A stretch of DNA of 64,000 nucleotides from Perognathus longimembris pacificus (Eukaryota; Chordata; Mammalia; Rodentia; Heteromyidae): positions 7,452,963-7,516,962 of the forward strand of contig NC_063176.1 of assembly GCF_023159225.1 (NCBI RefSeq), written 5' to 3'. The translations under genes were made by a program, and so were the position numbers. The notes beneath the pieces are model-generated. The model was not told the origin of the DNA. It did no database searches and was given only the letters and a program-made list of their open reading frames with translations. This document shows, in pieces, positions 10,930-22,144 of the stretch; position 1 is the stretch's first letter; each line of letters starts with the position of its first letter.

Positions 10930-10972
10930 CTCTCCTCTCTCTCTCTTTTTCTCTCTCTCTGTTTCTATTTTT
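10769..10972. repeat. Large pyrimidine tract: CCCT then (TTTC)n
   Basis: About 50 bases of CCCT/CCTT repeats pass into about 100 bases of CTTT units and then a CT-rich stretch. All overlapping open frames (10703-11074, 10744-10992) are poly-Ser/Leu/Phe/Pro artefacts of the repeat. It abuts the 3' end of the minus-strand SINE at 10973 and so probably expanded from that SINE's A-rich tail. Confidence 0.95.
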
Positions 10973-11195
10973 TTGCTTGTTCTGGGGCTTGAACTCTGGG
11001 CCTGGACTCTGTCATTGAGCTTCTTTTGTTCAAGGTTAATGCTCTACCACAGCCCCACTTCTGGATTTTTCTGAGTAGTTTACTAGATCTAAGAGTTGCA
11101 CAGACTTTATTTCCCCGGGCATGGCTTTGAACTGTGATCCTCAAATCTCAGACTCCTGAGTAGCTAGGTTTACAGGAGTGAGCCACCAGCTCAGA
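10973..11195 (-). mobile_element. B1/ID-like chimeric SINE
   Basis: From left to right: reverse ID-like unit (CTGGGGCTTGAACTCTGGGC), then a reverse B1 (7SL-derived) unit closing with TCCTGAGTAGCTAGGTTTACAGGAGTGAGCC. The B1 5' end is on the right. It is a chimeric element, diverged, with no TSD that I can place. Confidence 0.85.
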
Positions 11196-11269
11196 TTACT
11201 TAAATTATGTTTTACTCATTGTTATTCCTTAAATTGGGTTCTCCATATTGTAGGCTTTGTTTCATGATT

Positions 11270-11385
11270 CATAATAATTTTCAGATATTACCATTGTTAC
11301 TTTACATGGCTTTGAGCATAATGGATGAGCATAAGTGACTTGTCCAAGATCATGGAAGACCTTGATATGTATTCCTATTATGTCA
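11270..11385 (+). repeat. MIR fragment
   Basis: ATTACCATTGTTACTTTACATGG and GCATAAGTGACTTGTCCAAGATCATG correspond to the MIR core 'ttaagtgacttgcccaaggtcac'. Old and diverged. Confidence 0.6.
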
Positions 11386-12870
11386 AGTTATGTCTAATGT
11401 ATAGCACAAGCCAACTGAGAGGATAGAATTGAGCAAGACAGAAAAATATACATGCAGCTAAAATTAAAATTTAAAACAGAAAGTAAAAAGTGCTCTAAGA
11501 GTAAAACAGGAAGAAGGTGAAGAGGTATATGAGATAATTGAGATTATATTTACTGGCAAGAGTCATAAAAAACCTAATGTTTCAAGAGTATTTTGAAAGA
11601 AGCTTGAAATATAAAAATGCAGAAGTGGAAGTAAATCAATTTTGGCTACCAGAGAGCCTTCATGATGCATTTGCAGAAGACAGAAATAATACGTGATATT
11701 TGAGAAACTCTGAATGTCCATTTCTCTTTTGTCTTTTTAAACATGTGACCCTTGTTCTAGCTGTCCCAGGGTGAGACTTATTATGTGATAGGAAGTGGAA
11801 AAGAAGAGAATGACTGAAGATCTAATGAGTAGGAAAACAAGATTTTTAAGCAAAGTCAGTATTAAAAACAAAACAAAACAGAAGAATAACCAAGTTCGTT
11901 TATCATCTGAGAAACTCCTAAGGACGGTTAGAAAGACTTAAATAATTGGACCTCTTCCAAAGTAGTGAGGATACCTCGTTTTTCTAGAGCAGTCAAATTG
12001 CCAGGCTTGCTTCTCTTGGGAAAGACATAGTTGAGATAGTGGAAGGCAAAGATCATTGTTTATCCTTACTTACGTAAGTTTCCAAAGGCAGAATTACATC
12101 ATGGAGAGAGTAGCCCTTTTGAAAATTTTGCCAGTCAAGAAGAGATATTCTATAAAAGAGATCTTAGGAGTATTGAAGGTCTTGGCCTGCACAGCCAATG
12201 CATACCCCAAAACTCTACTAGCTCAAAGGTAGGAAATTAGCTGTATCTGCAGTGGATGCTTCCAGGGACCTAAATACCACAGTTCTAGAGATCAGGGAAG
12301 CCTGGAGCCACGAATCAAACTTCAAAAATGAAGTTGCTTAAGCGATGTCTTTCCATGTGCATACCATAAAGTAACCATGAAAAGTTCTGAGAAGACTGGA
12401 AGACTATGGATTACAAGCATTTTAGGAATGTCACAGGAAATAAATAGGTAGATAGTTTCTTGAACAAACAATAAAGTAGCTTGGGTAGGAGTTATGAGAA
12501 GTGAGTATAAAGTAAAAACCCAATTTAGGTCTAGGTCAAAAGTTCAGGAATAGGCTATGAGATTATAACATTTTTTTTATCATGGAATAATATCTCTATT
12601 GCCTCAAGAAGACAGCAAATTTTAAAATAAAAAAGCATTATCAATCTTTTTAGTATATTCTGTGATGAAGACATCTTTACAAAACATCAAATCTTTCAAA
12701 ACAGTCTATTTCTGTGACTATAAATACATACATAAAGTTGCAAAACCTATTGTGATTATAAGGATGTCAGTTTCTTTATTAAGAAGAAGGAAGCCCAGGC
12801 AATATCCAAACAACTTTATAAAACCAATTCTTAATATTTAAAACTTAAAAAATAATGCTCAAAGACTTCT
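11386..12870. other. Mostly unassigned DNA
   Basis: The first 250 bases (AAGTGCTCTAAGAGTAAAACAGG ...) faintly resemble an old mammalian repeat also suspected at 40540-40935. The rest shows no gene, RNA or repeat that I can name. Confidence 0.4.
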
Positions 12871-12884
12871 GGGAGTCACTTTTA

Positions 12885-13470
12885 TTTTTTTAATTTTTTT
12901 CTTATTTATTGTCACAGTGATGTACAGAGAGGTTACAGTTTCACATGTTAGGCCTTAGGTACATTTCTTGTACTGTTTGTTACCTCCTCCCTCATTCCCC
13001 CTCCCTCTCCCCCTTTCCCTCTCCCCCCATGAGTTGTTCAGTTGGTTTATACCAAACAGTTTTGCAAGTATTGCTTTTGGAGTCGTTTGTCTTTTTATCC
13101 CGTGTCTCTCAATTTTGGTATTCCCTTTCACTTCCCTAGTTCTAATACCAGTATACACGGTTTCCAATGTACTCAGAAAAGATACAGAGATAGCGCGGGT
13201 ACACCACAGGAAGGGGATACAAGAGGATCATCAACAATAGAAGCTACAGGTTCACATGGCACGTTGAAAGTAATTACAACAGTGATATAACACTTGTTTC
13301 CATAACATGGAGTTCATTTCACTTAGCATCATCGTATGTGTTCATAAAGGCATAGCTATTGGGCTCTTGTGATCCTCTGCTGTGACTAGCCTAAATCTGT
13401 GCTATTTATTCCCTATGAAGGAGACCGTAGAGTCCATGTTTCTTTGGGGGTTTGGCTCACTTCACTTAGT
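12885..13470 (-). mobile_element. 5'-truncated L1, 3' end only
   Basis: From the left: T-rich (A-tail), ATTGTCACAGTGATGTACAGAG, the C-rich stretch CCCTCCCTCTCCCCC (purine-rich on the sense strand) and the rest of the L1 3' UTR. A perfect TSD, GGGAGTCACTTTTA, occurs at 12871-12884 and 13471-13484. There is no ORF2. The pyrimidine-rich frames across 12945-13290 are artefacts. Confidence 0.9.
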
Positions 13471-13484
13471 GGGAGTCACTTTTA

Positions 13485-14235
13485 GTAATGTCACACTATT
13501 ACCATTTTATTCATAACAAAATGAAATGAAAACTAAGAATTTGTTTTTAGGGTTTCAAATGAATATCTGTGAGACTTGGGTTGATTGATGGAGTATTTTG
13601 TTTTGGATACAGGGAAATGGGGGAGATTATTCCATCCCATTGCTTGCCTATGGAAGAATTCAGCTTTGGACTTTTGCTATAGGACTCTGACTCCATGCTT
13701 TTTACCCCAACCTCATCCACAATATGCTCAAGTAATTAAAATGGCTTTTATTTTTTCATTATTTTGTTCTTTTCCTGAAACAGATTCTTACTATGTTGCT
13801 TCATAATCTTAATTAAATTCTCCTGTGTCATTCAATTTAAATTCAGTTTTAAGTACCTGTATTTAGATGGAAGATGGTCCATTCTTTTGAATATCTTTAT
13901 GAACAACCTACTATTCCTACAGGGGAAACAGAAGTAAAGCTACTCAAAATACTATTAAAAATGTATCTGAAGTAAGAGCTGTGCTTTCCTTTCCATTTTC
14001 TTGAGGAAAATACAAGTTATTTGATGATGGCTTCAGTTTGCTTTGAGAACTCTTTTATCGTGGGTTTCAAAGGGATTTCTTTGAAGTATATCTTTGCTGA
14101 GACATGAAAACACAAGTTGGCTAAAGCCGACAAGTTGGCTACAGTGGTTTTCCCAGAATGTAGGGAGATGCAGGAGGTACCTTCAATTGCAAGATATAGC
14201 AACCAAAGCCTGCCCTTTTTTTCATTTCTTCATTT
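13485..14235. other. Unassigned DNA
   Basis: Contains an open frame at 13585-13806 without recognisable domains, whose end (CCTGAAACAGATTCTTACTATGTTGC) faintly resembles a reverse B1/Alu head. Nothing firm. Confidence 0.4.
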
Positions 14236-14398
14236 CTTTATTTCTTCTTCTTCTTCTTCTTCTTCTTCTTCTTCTTCTTCTTCTTCTTCTTCTTCTTCTT
14301 CTTCTTCTTCTTCTTCTTCCTCTTCCTCCTCCTCCTCCTCCTGCTCCTCCTCCTTTTCCTCCTCCTCCCTTCCCCCTCCTCCTCCTGCTCCATTCTTC
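14236..14398. repeat. (TTC)n then (TCC)n triplet repeat
   Basis: About 26 uninterrupted TTC units (14242-14319) shift to a CCT/TCC mixture with some CTG interruptions. It is a homopyrimidine/homopurine mirror-type sequence of the GAA/TTC class that can adopt triplex DNA. Three frames over it (poly-Leu, poly-Ser and, on the minus strand, poly-Glu/Arg) are not genes. Confidence 0.95.
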
Positions 14399-14399
14399 A

Positions 14400-15190
14400 G
14401 TGTGCATTTAGAATTACATAGAGATAGCATTAACCATATCTCTGGCCTCCAAATTGATCATTATTTTACAATATTCAAAGAGTATGTTTCAATAGTATAT
14501 TGTTTAGATCTCAAAGAGCAAAGCTAGAAGGCTTAATGTGAATCTCTTTTTCTCAGAAAATGTAAGTATTAGGTATGTAGCAAAGGCAATGAGCAGTAAG
14601 AGTTGTTATGTGGTAGTCTTAACTCTGTATGGTATTCTAAAAATTTATTTTTTTATGTTTTCCTTCTCAGAGGGAAAACAAAAGAAAGTTAAACAAAACA
14701 ACACACACACACACACACAAATAAAATAAAACACTAAGTATTTTGCCTTATTTATGGAGATGAGTAATTCAGAATTCATAAAATAGATTATTACCAATAT
14801 TCTAAGACATCATGAAAATGTAAGAACTAAAATGTATATAATTTCTCCCGGTAACTAAAGGCTATTTTCCTGATGTCAAGAAGCTAATAGTGTTTTTAAA
14901 AATGTATCACTCCAACAAGATGAACCTCCACACATTTACAAGTATGTTACTTTCACCAATTTATTCTACTTAAGAACATTGTGCATATAATTTTGATATA
15001 ATTAGTACAAATATAGCAATTTTCTAAATATTTCATATCTTGGTTATAGGACATAATTCTAAGACTATAATTCCTCCTAGTCCTGTTCTTGGGACTCTAT
15101 CTTCTCCCACACCCTTTCACTTTGTAATTAACACTGAATACCAAATAAACGCCCAGCAGGAGCATTTGGTGGGGTCATTCTTTCTTTTCT
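14400..15190. other. Unassigned AT-rich DNA with short (CA)n
   Basis: A (CA)10 microsatellite at about 14699-14719 is the only clear feature. Confidence 0.5.
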
Positions 15191-15194
15191 TTCT

Positions 15195-15400
15195 CTCTTT
15201 CAACATTGAAGTAGTTGTACAAATGGCTTTTGATGTAACATGTCTATGTGTTTAAGAGTACAATGCATTTTGATCAATGTCATTCCTGTCAATCATTTCC
15301 CCCATCTTTGCAACCCTACCCACTCCTTCACCTTACATGCTTCACATTTACATATTGATTATTATAACTTAATCCCCCTCCTTCCCCTCTCCTTCATTGA
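15195..15400 (-). mobile_element. Old L1 3'-end fragment
   Basis: AACATTGAAGTAGTTGTACAAATGG, TACAATGCATTTTGATCAATGTCATTCC and the C-rich sequence that follows mirror the fragment at 27585-27715 and the clearer ones at 39505 and 49215. They are the reverse of an L1 3' UTR. Further C/T-rich sequence continues to about 15605. Confidence 0.5.
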
Positions 15401-15611
15401 AATTATTATCCCCTTCAAAAAAACATGTTTCATCTTCCTGATATTCAGTTGGTTAAACTCCAAGTTAGTTGTTGAAGTTTTCCCTTTGGAATCTTCCCCT
15501 ACATATCTCCTCCTTATTTTCTTCTTCTTCTTCTTCCACCTTCTCTTCTTCCTCATCTTTGTCATCTTCCTCCTCCTTGTTCTCCTCCTCTTCCTCCTCA
15601 GCCTCCTCCAG

Positions 15612-15820
15612 AGAATAGTGCCTATAATCCTAGCTGCTTAGGAGGTTGAGATCTGAGGATCAAGTTTCGAAGCTAGTCCAGGTACACAAATTCCAGAGAT
15701 TCTCATGTCCAATTAATCAGAAAAAGAATGGAAGTGGAGGTATGCACCAAGTGGAGAACTGTGATCATAAAAACCTAGCAAGAGGTCCAGAGTTCATGCC
15801 CTAAAAGTAGCTTGCCTGCC
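15612..15820 (+). mobile_element. B1/ID-like chimeric SINE (diverged)
   Basis: CCTATAATCCTAGCTGCTTAGGAGG and GAGATCTGAGGATCAAG are B1. ATGGAAGTGGAGGTATGCAC through GAGGTCCAGAGTTCATGCCC is the ID-like second half. The (CA)n immediately 3' probably grew from its tail. Confidence 0.75.
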
Positions 15821-15839
15821 GGTGCATGTGCGCATGCGT

Positions 15840-15841
<2 letters not shown>

Positions 15842-15886
<45 letters not shown>

Positions 15887-15887
15887 A
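15842..15887. repeat. (CA)n microsatellite
   Basis: About 22 CA units, downstream of the 3' end of the B1/ID-like SINE. The short linker GCATGTGCGCATGCGTG is itself alternating purine/pyrimidine, and the whole has Z-DNA potential. Confidence 0.95.
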
Positions 15888-16009
15888 CTTGTTTATTACT
15901 TTTAGAGGATGCTTTTTCATAAAGTATTCATTAGTCTGTACTGGATTCTTCTAAAAAAAACATGAACAAATTTGAACTCATTTCAGACGAGAAACTCTAT
16001 TTGTTTCAA

Positions 16010-16345
16010 TAGAAGATTAATGGTTAATTTGTGGTAGAAGAACTGTGCTCCATATTTGGTGACGAATCCATGTGCTCAGGCTTTATCTCTGTGGATGCAG
16101 AGCCAGCCAGATGCAGACAGATAGAAATCCTTCATGCCCATAAATGTCATTTTGACCTCTGAATGATCAATTTACTTCCCACATCACGAGGTTTGATTAA
16201 GAAATTACTGCCTCAGCTGGTTACCTGTAAGTGCTTTTGAAGCTCATAAAATAATCCAATCACTTCAAAATCTCATTTTGATTTTTATCCCAATGATAAC
16301 CAGTGCATAAAAACAATTAAGATGATTTTCGTCAATACACGTTGA
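16010..16345. other. Candidate conserved non-coding element
   Basis: Repeat-free, complex sequence with homeodomain-like ATTA/TAAT words (GAAGATTAATGGTTAATTTG, TTTGATTAAGAAATTACTGC), TTTGACCTCTGAATGATCAA and TAATCCAATCACTTC. It looks like many developmental enhancers, but this is a compositional impression only. No frame of note crosses it. Confidence 0.3.
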
Positions 16346-16589
16346 CTCATTTATCCAAATTCATGACTTTTGGCATTCTCCTCCCTGCTCTTCTCCCTTC
16401 AGTGTAAAAACTCACCTCTGCCTTTTGAAATTCACAGGCTGATTTTACATCCCAATAAACACTACCTACCATTTTTAAACATGAAAGACAATGATGCTGG
16501 GGCTTTTCAGTGTTCACCTCTCATTTTCTCCTGCCAAATCCTGAATAGCAATCATAGGTTTATAAACTTTTCTACCGAAGCTCTGTGGT

Positions 16590-16777
16590 GGCCACTTTTC
16601 ATCACCGTGAGCAAACCAGTTACTTAAGAAAGAAATATTTATCTTGGCTCATAGCTTCAGACTTCAGTGTCCCTTTGCTTGGTTCCATTGAAGAGCGCGG
16701 CACATCGCCCCTGCTGGAGGAAGGTGGAATAGCTCCTGGTGGGTAGGAGACAGAGAGGCCAAGAGAGGAAAGGTCTA

Positions 16778-16848
<71 letters not shown>

Positions 16849-16937
16849 TTAATGCCATAAAATATAAATCCATCAATGGATTCATAAACTGAAGAGGTGA
16901 GGATCAAATAGTTGCTCCGCAAAGCCCATCAGCTTAA
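16590..16937 (-). repeat. MaLR-like LTR remnant (split by a TA repeat)
   Basis: AAGAAATATTTATCTTGGCTCATAG and GAGGAAGGTGGAATAGCTCC resemble the reverse of a mammalian MaLR LTR. The part after the TA run, CCATCAATGGATTCATAAACTG ... GCAAAGCCC, continues it. The pattern parallels the better-preserved copy at 35092-35396. Only regulatory LTR sequence is present, with no viral gene. Confidence 0.5.
16780..16845. repeat. (TA)33 microsatellite
   Basis: An uninterrupted alternating TA run of about 66 bases, the longest in the window. It lies within the MaLR-like LTR and can extrude a cruciform. A minus-strand frame across it (poly-Tyr/Ile) is an artefact. Confidence 0.97.
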
Positions 16938-17054
16938 GGGGGCTGGGGATATAGCCTAGTGGCAAGAGTGCCTGCCTCGGATACACGAGGCCCTAGGTTC
17001 GATTCCCCAGCACCACATATACAGAAAACGGCCAGAAGCGGCGCTGTGGCTCAG
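16938..17054 (+). mobile_element. ID dimer SINE truncated at its 3' end
   Basis: The first 117 bases match the youngest dimer type (ATAGCCTAGTGGCAAGAG, CCTCGGATACACGAGG, GGTTCGATTCC). The element stops inside the second monomer at GCGCTGTGGCTCA, without A-tail, and continues into unrelated sequence. No TSD is evident. Possible causes are a tailless insertion or a deletion after insertion. Confidence 0.85.
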
Positions 17055-17164
17055 TGTAGAGAGCACTGGAACTGGAACACAACTCATGACTTAGGAACTG
17101 AGGCAGGAATTTATAAATGCAATGTACGCATTAATACAGGCTATGAACCAGTAAGCATCTGGTA

Positions 17165-17262
17165 CAATTTTCTATAATCACTTAGCTTTGTGTGATATTC
17201 TATCTTTACGACAATCCTATTATGATCTCCATTTTACAGATTAGAACATTTTTGGAGGATAA
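17165..17262 (+). repeat. MIR fragment
   Basis: ACGACAATCCTATTATGATCTCC and CATTTTACAGATTAGAA match the MIR stretch 'acaaccctatgaggtaggtactattatcc...cattttacagatgagga'. Confidence 0.55.
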
Positions 17263-17301
17263 ACTATTCAGAGAAAAGGCTGTGCTGTGGCAGCAAGGTA
17301 G

Positions 17302-17307
17302 ATCTAT

Positions 17308-17370
<63 letters not shown>

Positions 17371-17464
17371 CCTACCTACCTACCTAATTATCAACCTATC
17401 TACCTACCTACCTATCTGTTTAGCTATCTACCTACCTACCTATCTATTCACCTATCTACCTATA
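17302..17464. repeat. (TATC)n followed by CTAC/CTAT mixture
   Basis: About 17 perfect TATC units (17302-17370), then degenerate CTAC/CTAT units. The Ser/Ile/Tyr/Leu-rich open frame over 17192-17557 is a repeat artefact. Confidence 0.95.
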
Positions 17465-18428
17465 TCCAGCTACCTGCTTTCAGAGTACAGCCTCATTGAC
17501 ACTATCACCTACTATGTCGAAGCAATTCAACATCACAGGCTGCTTTCTGTGCCTTGAACTCGCTAAGTGCAGAAAGCTACTTGACCTGCACTCATCCTTT
17601 GTGATTGTGCTTTGAAAATATTGAGTGTGCAGCTCTCTTTTTTCCATACTTGTCACTTCCTCTTGGTAGAATTTATTTCACTCAAGGTGGATCCATTAGG
17701 GATGATTGTCTCTCCCTTTTTGTTTCTGCTTTTGTTGTTGTTGTTGTTTTTGTTCTGACTGTGTCAACAAGAAAACACACACATGTCACTCTTTGTCTTG
17801 CACCATCCCCAAATGCAAAGAAATGCCCATGTAAGCTTCATGCTCAATAAGTCCCAAGAACGATCCAGTTGTAACATGTAGAGTTTATGAAAGATATACT
17901 TTCTCTTCAAATATTCTGAAAAGTTATGAAAGAGTTGATAACACAATGCTTGTTTTCAATGTCATCAGGTCCCCATGAAATGGTTCCAGATTTCATCTCC
18001 ACACATAAGCCAATACCTTATTTTTTTCTGCGAAGCTCTACAAATAGATGCATTTGATTAAAAAAAGAATTGGTGCTAAAAAAACAACCCTCTAGCTTGC
18101 AGTAATATTTTCCCCTTTAACTGATATTCTTACTGCTCACCATATATGTTCTTACAAAGTTCAACCGATGCTTCCTACCTTTACTTTACGTTACTAGATG
18201 AGAACTCTTTAATATTCGCCTCCATAATATTTTAATGCAAGTATGAGTCACAGATCAGAAAGAAAATAGTTTATAATTACAATATCAAAAATTGTTCATT
18301 TTATGATCATTAAACCTAATACATTAATACTGGTTTTCTGTGGTTAGGATAAATGGCCTATAGATATGAGTACCAAAACCTCAGTCCAACAACTTCTGGC
18401 CACATGTTTGTTTTTAATTTTATCAGTT
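17465..18428. other. Unassigned DNA
   Basis: No exon, RNA gene or named repeat. A short (TTG)n lies near 17734-17750. Confidence 0.45.
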
Positions 18429-18429
18429 A

Positions 18430-18648
18430 TAAGGCTCAAACCCAATACCTAGGTGCTGCCATGAAGTTTGTTTTCCTCAAGACTAGAACTCTGCCACTTT
18501 GAACCACAGATCCATTTCTAGTTTTTAGGTAGTTAATTGGAGATAAGAGCTCCAGAAACTTTCTTGCCCACGCTAGCTTTGAATTTTGATCCTCAGATTT
18601 CAGCCTTGTGAGTCGCTAAGATTACAGGTGTGAGCCACTAAGACTCAG
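18430..18648 (-). mobile_element. B1/ID-like chimeric SINE (old)
   Basis: The reverse ID-like half (AAGGCTCAAACCCAATACC ... CTGCCACTTTGAACCACAG) is followed by a reverse B1 ending GATTACAGGTGTGAGCCAC. It is more diverged than the ID dimers. Confidence 0.8.
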
Positions 18649-19469
18649 CAATGGCCAAATGATTCTTAAATGGGGTCAAACATAAGGATTTTTTAGAAGG
18701 GCATTGTACTCTTAATACATATGGTAGTGTCCCATTCGTTGAGATTCTTAGTATGAATGAGCTAGACACCTGAAATGTTCATTGAAATTTTTTTTCCAAC
18801 AGCTTAGATTTCCATATGGGTTTAGAACCAACAACTTTTAAATGATGAAACTGTAAATCTTGCCTTGCTTCATATATAAGCCACTTCTTAATGACACTTC
18901 AGTAACTGAGGATTTTAATTATTTTAGATAGCAGTTGCTGAAACCTTTACTATTTCTGTTTCTAACCAAACTACAGGAACAACAAAGTTTCAATTATCTG
19001 TCAGATAAAATGAGATGTAAGAATAGGCAGTAATCTTGGTGCTTAAATGTATATAAAAGCATGTAGGTGCAATTATTTTAGGCACTGATTTCTGCACTAG
19101 AGACTGTATTTCAAAGTGTAGTAGTAAGTACTGTAAAACTCAATTATATACATATATCTATGTGTATATGTGTATCTACATTTATAATCTATATCCAATA
19201 TGTGCTTTCACTTTAAAAGCAGGAAAAATATAAAGACTCCTAACCAGAAAATTGAACTAAAATGTGTATTAAGGAGGTGTGCTTTTTTGAAGCTTAATTT
19301 TACAATTTCTTAACTTGAATCCCAAATTACTTTCAAAAGTTGCCATTATTCTTGTATTACCTAATGCTTTGTTTAACAGGCCAACTTTTGGAATAAAGTG
19401 CCAGAGCACTTTATTTAGGGTTCGCATGCAAGAATACTAGGATTACTTCAGCAAACAGTGAGATATAGA
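18649..19469. other. Unassigned AT-rich DNA
   Basis: A TATA/TGTA low-complexity stretch occurs near 19140-19200. I see nothing else. Confidence 0.45.
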
Positions 19470-19730
19470 AGTGGGGTGAGAAGGAGCTTGAATTTGGTGA
19501 GAATGCCCTTTCCCCCCGTTTGAGATGATATGCTTAACTGGAAAACCATTTTCCAGATCCCAACTGTGTTTGTGTAATACAAATGACTGTCGACAACAAT
19601 CTTCAAAGTGTCTGACAGAAGCGTTAGCAATGACAGCAAGACAGCTCGGTGCTGTTCAGAATGACAAAGCGGCTTTCCAGTTGTAGGCAATGTGGCTGTA
19701 CACGGCCATCCGAGTCGGCTTGAGGACAGA
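19470..19730. other. Candidate conserved non-coding block
   Basis: Unusually CpG-retaining for this window: GACTGTCGACAAC, AGAAGCGTTAGC, AGCTCGGTGC, AAAGCGGC, CACGGCCATCCGAGTCGGC. There is no repeat signature. The minus-strand frame 19448-19690 (80 codons) has no recognisable domain. An unrecognised exon cannot be fully excluded. Confidence 0.3.
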
Positions 19731-20532
19731 GGATTCTTCTCTTTGCCAAAAAATTAGAAAATCAGCTTGAGTGCCAAATATAATTATTTCTAAATCTGTC
19801 CATGTCTCCATTTTCTCTCCCCAAAGCCTGACCTAACAGGTTTGACCTAGTTAAAGTTAAAGAATGTGCATTTGTAGGCATGTTGAAGCTCTTCATTCTA
19901 CATGCTTCATACTACCAGGCATGCAGTGGCATACTACATGTGTCCAGGAAATAATTCATGGTTTCAAATCATCTTTGGACTTTTATTTATTGTCACCCTT
20001 TAAATCAGAACCTTGAGGCCACAAAACATTTTATGCTTCATTAAAAAAAAAGCCTAGCTAAAGAAACAATTTTGTTCAAGTTAGAAAGATAGAGACTCTG
20101 AAATACATAGGGAATATAATTTCTTATCCATATGGGCACATACACTTATTTTGTACAGGTTGAGAACAAGCTGGACACTGGTCACATTGTCACATTTGTG
20201 AGGGAATCAAAAATGATCATTCCTGGAATGTCAAGATTTATCTCTGAAATGTCAAAAGTCTCAGGATGGAGTCCACTTTGCTGGGGTGAAATTTATCTCT
20301 TCTCATGAAAGCCGTCACTGAATCTCAGAGTACTTCTAGAATGAGTTGTACATTGTGGGTGGTAGTGGTAATTTAATCCTCAGTATTCTCCAGTTTTCTA
20401 CATTGAACCATTTTAGGCTAGAGAATTTTAATAATATGCTTTATAGGGTCAATTTCTTTAAGGAATTCAGTTTTTTAATCTTATTGGTAAGAAACTTAAC
20501 CATAAAGAGGTTTATTTGTTGCCATAGTTATT
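19731..20532. other. Unassigned DNA
   Basis: No gene or named repeat recognised. Confidence 0.45.
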
Positions 20533-20584
20533 ACACACACATATACACGCACACATGCTCACACACACTCACACACACACACAA
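20533..20584. repeat. Imperfect (CA)n
   Basis: CA dinucleotides with TATA, CG and CTC interruptions. An open frame over it (20346-20606) is not supported as a gene. Confidence 0.85.
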
Positions 20585-20944
20585 AACAGCTGTTTTACAT
20601 TTTTAGAGGATTTATGTTTTTTGTGTGAATAACAGTGAAGGATGAGAGTATTATATATTGAAATATGCATTTATTTTGTTCTAGCTGGGAAGACCAGAAG
20701 ATGAAAATTTATGTCCATGCCAAAATCACAGAGGAAAAAAATAGCAAAAAGTGAGGAAATTGATAATGAAAGGACCACATAGAAAGAAAGTGTGCTCATG
20801 CATGTAGATGAAAATTAGATTTTTGAAGCTGTATTATAGACATGGTAGAGAAATTACATTTATAAGAATGCATAAAAACATCATTTGTTTTAAGGAAGGG
20901 TCTGACTGGAAAACATGTATATTTGATAATATTCTTAAAATAAA

Positions 20945-20988
20945 ACATATACACATGTATACATATATGTATATGTATATATATGTAT
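20945..20988. repeat. TATG/TA low-complexity repeat
   Basis: A degenerate TATG, TATA and CATA mixture. The surrounding 20590-22140 interval shows no recognisable gene or repeat. Confidence 0.7.
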
Positions 20989-22144
20989 TAGTTTAAAATG
21001 ATTAATTAAGACAAAGATCTTATAGTGCTACAAAAAATGTATGTAAGTACCAAGTCATTGGCTTCTCAAACTTCTGAAAACGTTTCATCCCCACTTAGTC
21101 TTTTAGCCTACTGGAAATCCTTGCTTGGCATACCTTCAAAATTAACATGAATCAGTATAAAATTTTATTATCTTTGAAACAATTGGGCTTTCAAAACACC
21201 AAAGTGAAGCACTTTGGTAAATAATTGGCAGGTAAAATGAAAGGAAAGAATGTCACTGTGAAGGGGAAAAAAGGCAAAAATTTCTTTACAAGGAGTAAAA
21301 GGAGTTAAAATAATAGTGGTAATTAATAATGACAATGATAATAATGATACAGAAAAACAGTAAAAAGTGGGATTAGGGCAGAGCAAAATGACACAAGTTT
21401 AATACATGTGCGTGGTTACCTGAATAAAAATTTTGTGTCACTTAAGAAGATATTATTATGTAGTTAAGAAAATTTGCCACATCATTTCAATGACGGAGAT
21501 GAGATACTAAAAGGTGAGTTTAAGGAGCGAACAAAGAATAACTGAAAAATTCAAAATGAACTGAAGGAGACAAAGGGATAATACAAAAACAACAGGCAAT
21601 TAGCTAAATAAAATTACAGTTATTGTAAAAAGAACACTGGAAAGTGGCAACTGCCTTATCAAATATGACTGGATAATGTTTCATTTCTCCTAATAGTATG
21701 CATCAGGATATTTACAGATTTAGAACAAGTTCAAAGAAAGTGATGGAATACAGAAAAGGCTACATCGACAACAAAGAAGAAGCAAACAAACAACAAATTA
21801 TCATCTTGAAAGTTTACAATAAGAAAAACACAGAATTGTCCTTATAGTTACCACTTCTGGTTCTCACCATTGTTTTTGCAGATGAAATTTTCTCCATGAT
21901 AGCACTTTTCTGTTGCTTGAAGGAGGATATTTAAAGTTTCATGTAGTTCAGTATTCTTGTTGTTGAAGTCTGTGAACTCATTTGCTATGTAAAAGTCATT
22001 ATTTGTCCTGAACATTCAGAGGAAAAATTCTCTGGGAATAAAATTGTGTCTTGAAGTTCTTTCTATTCTAATAATTCAGAGGTAGAAATTAATAGTTTTT
22101 GGCTTATGTACTCTGACAAAAATGTAGCTGTTATATAAAGAAGG

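Noticed and set aside
10703..11074. A 123-codon open frame rich in Phe, Leu and Ser
   Set aside because: It is translation of the CCCT/CTTT repeat plus a reverse SINE. All frames of such a repeat stay open.
14117..14527. A 136-codon poly-Ser/Pro frame and mirror poly-Glu/Arg frames
   Set aside because: Generated wholly by the TTC/TCC triplet repeat. No flanking coding signal.
17302..17464. Regular repeat array considered as CRISPR or satellite
   Set aside because: It is a four-base microsatellite without spacers, and the window is eukaryotic.
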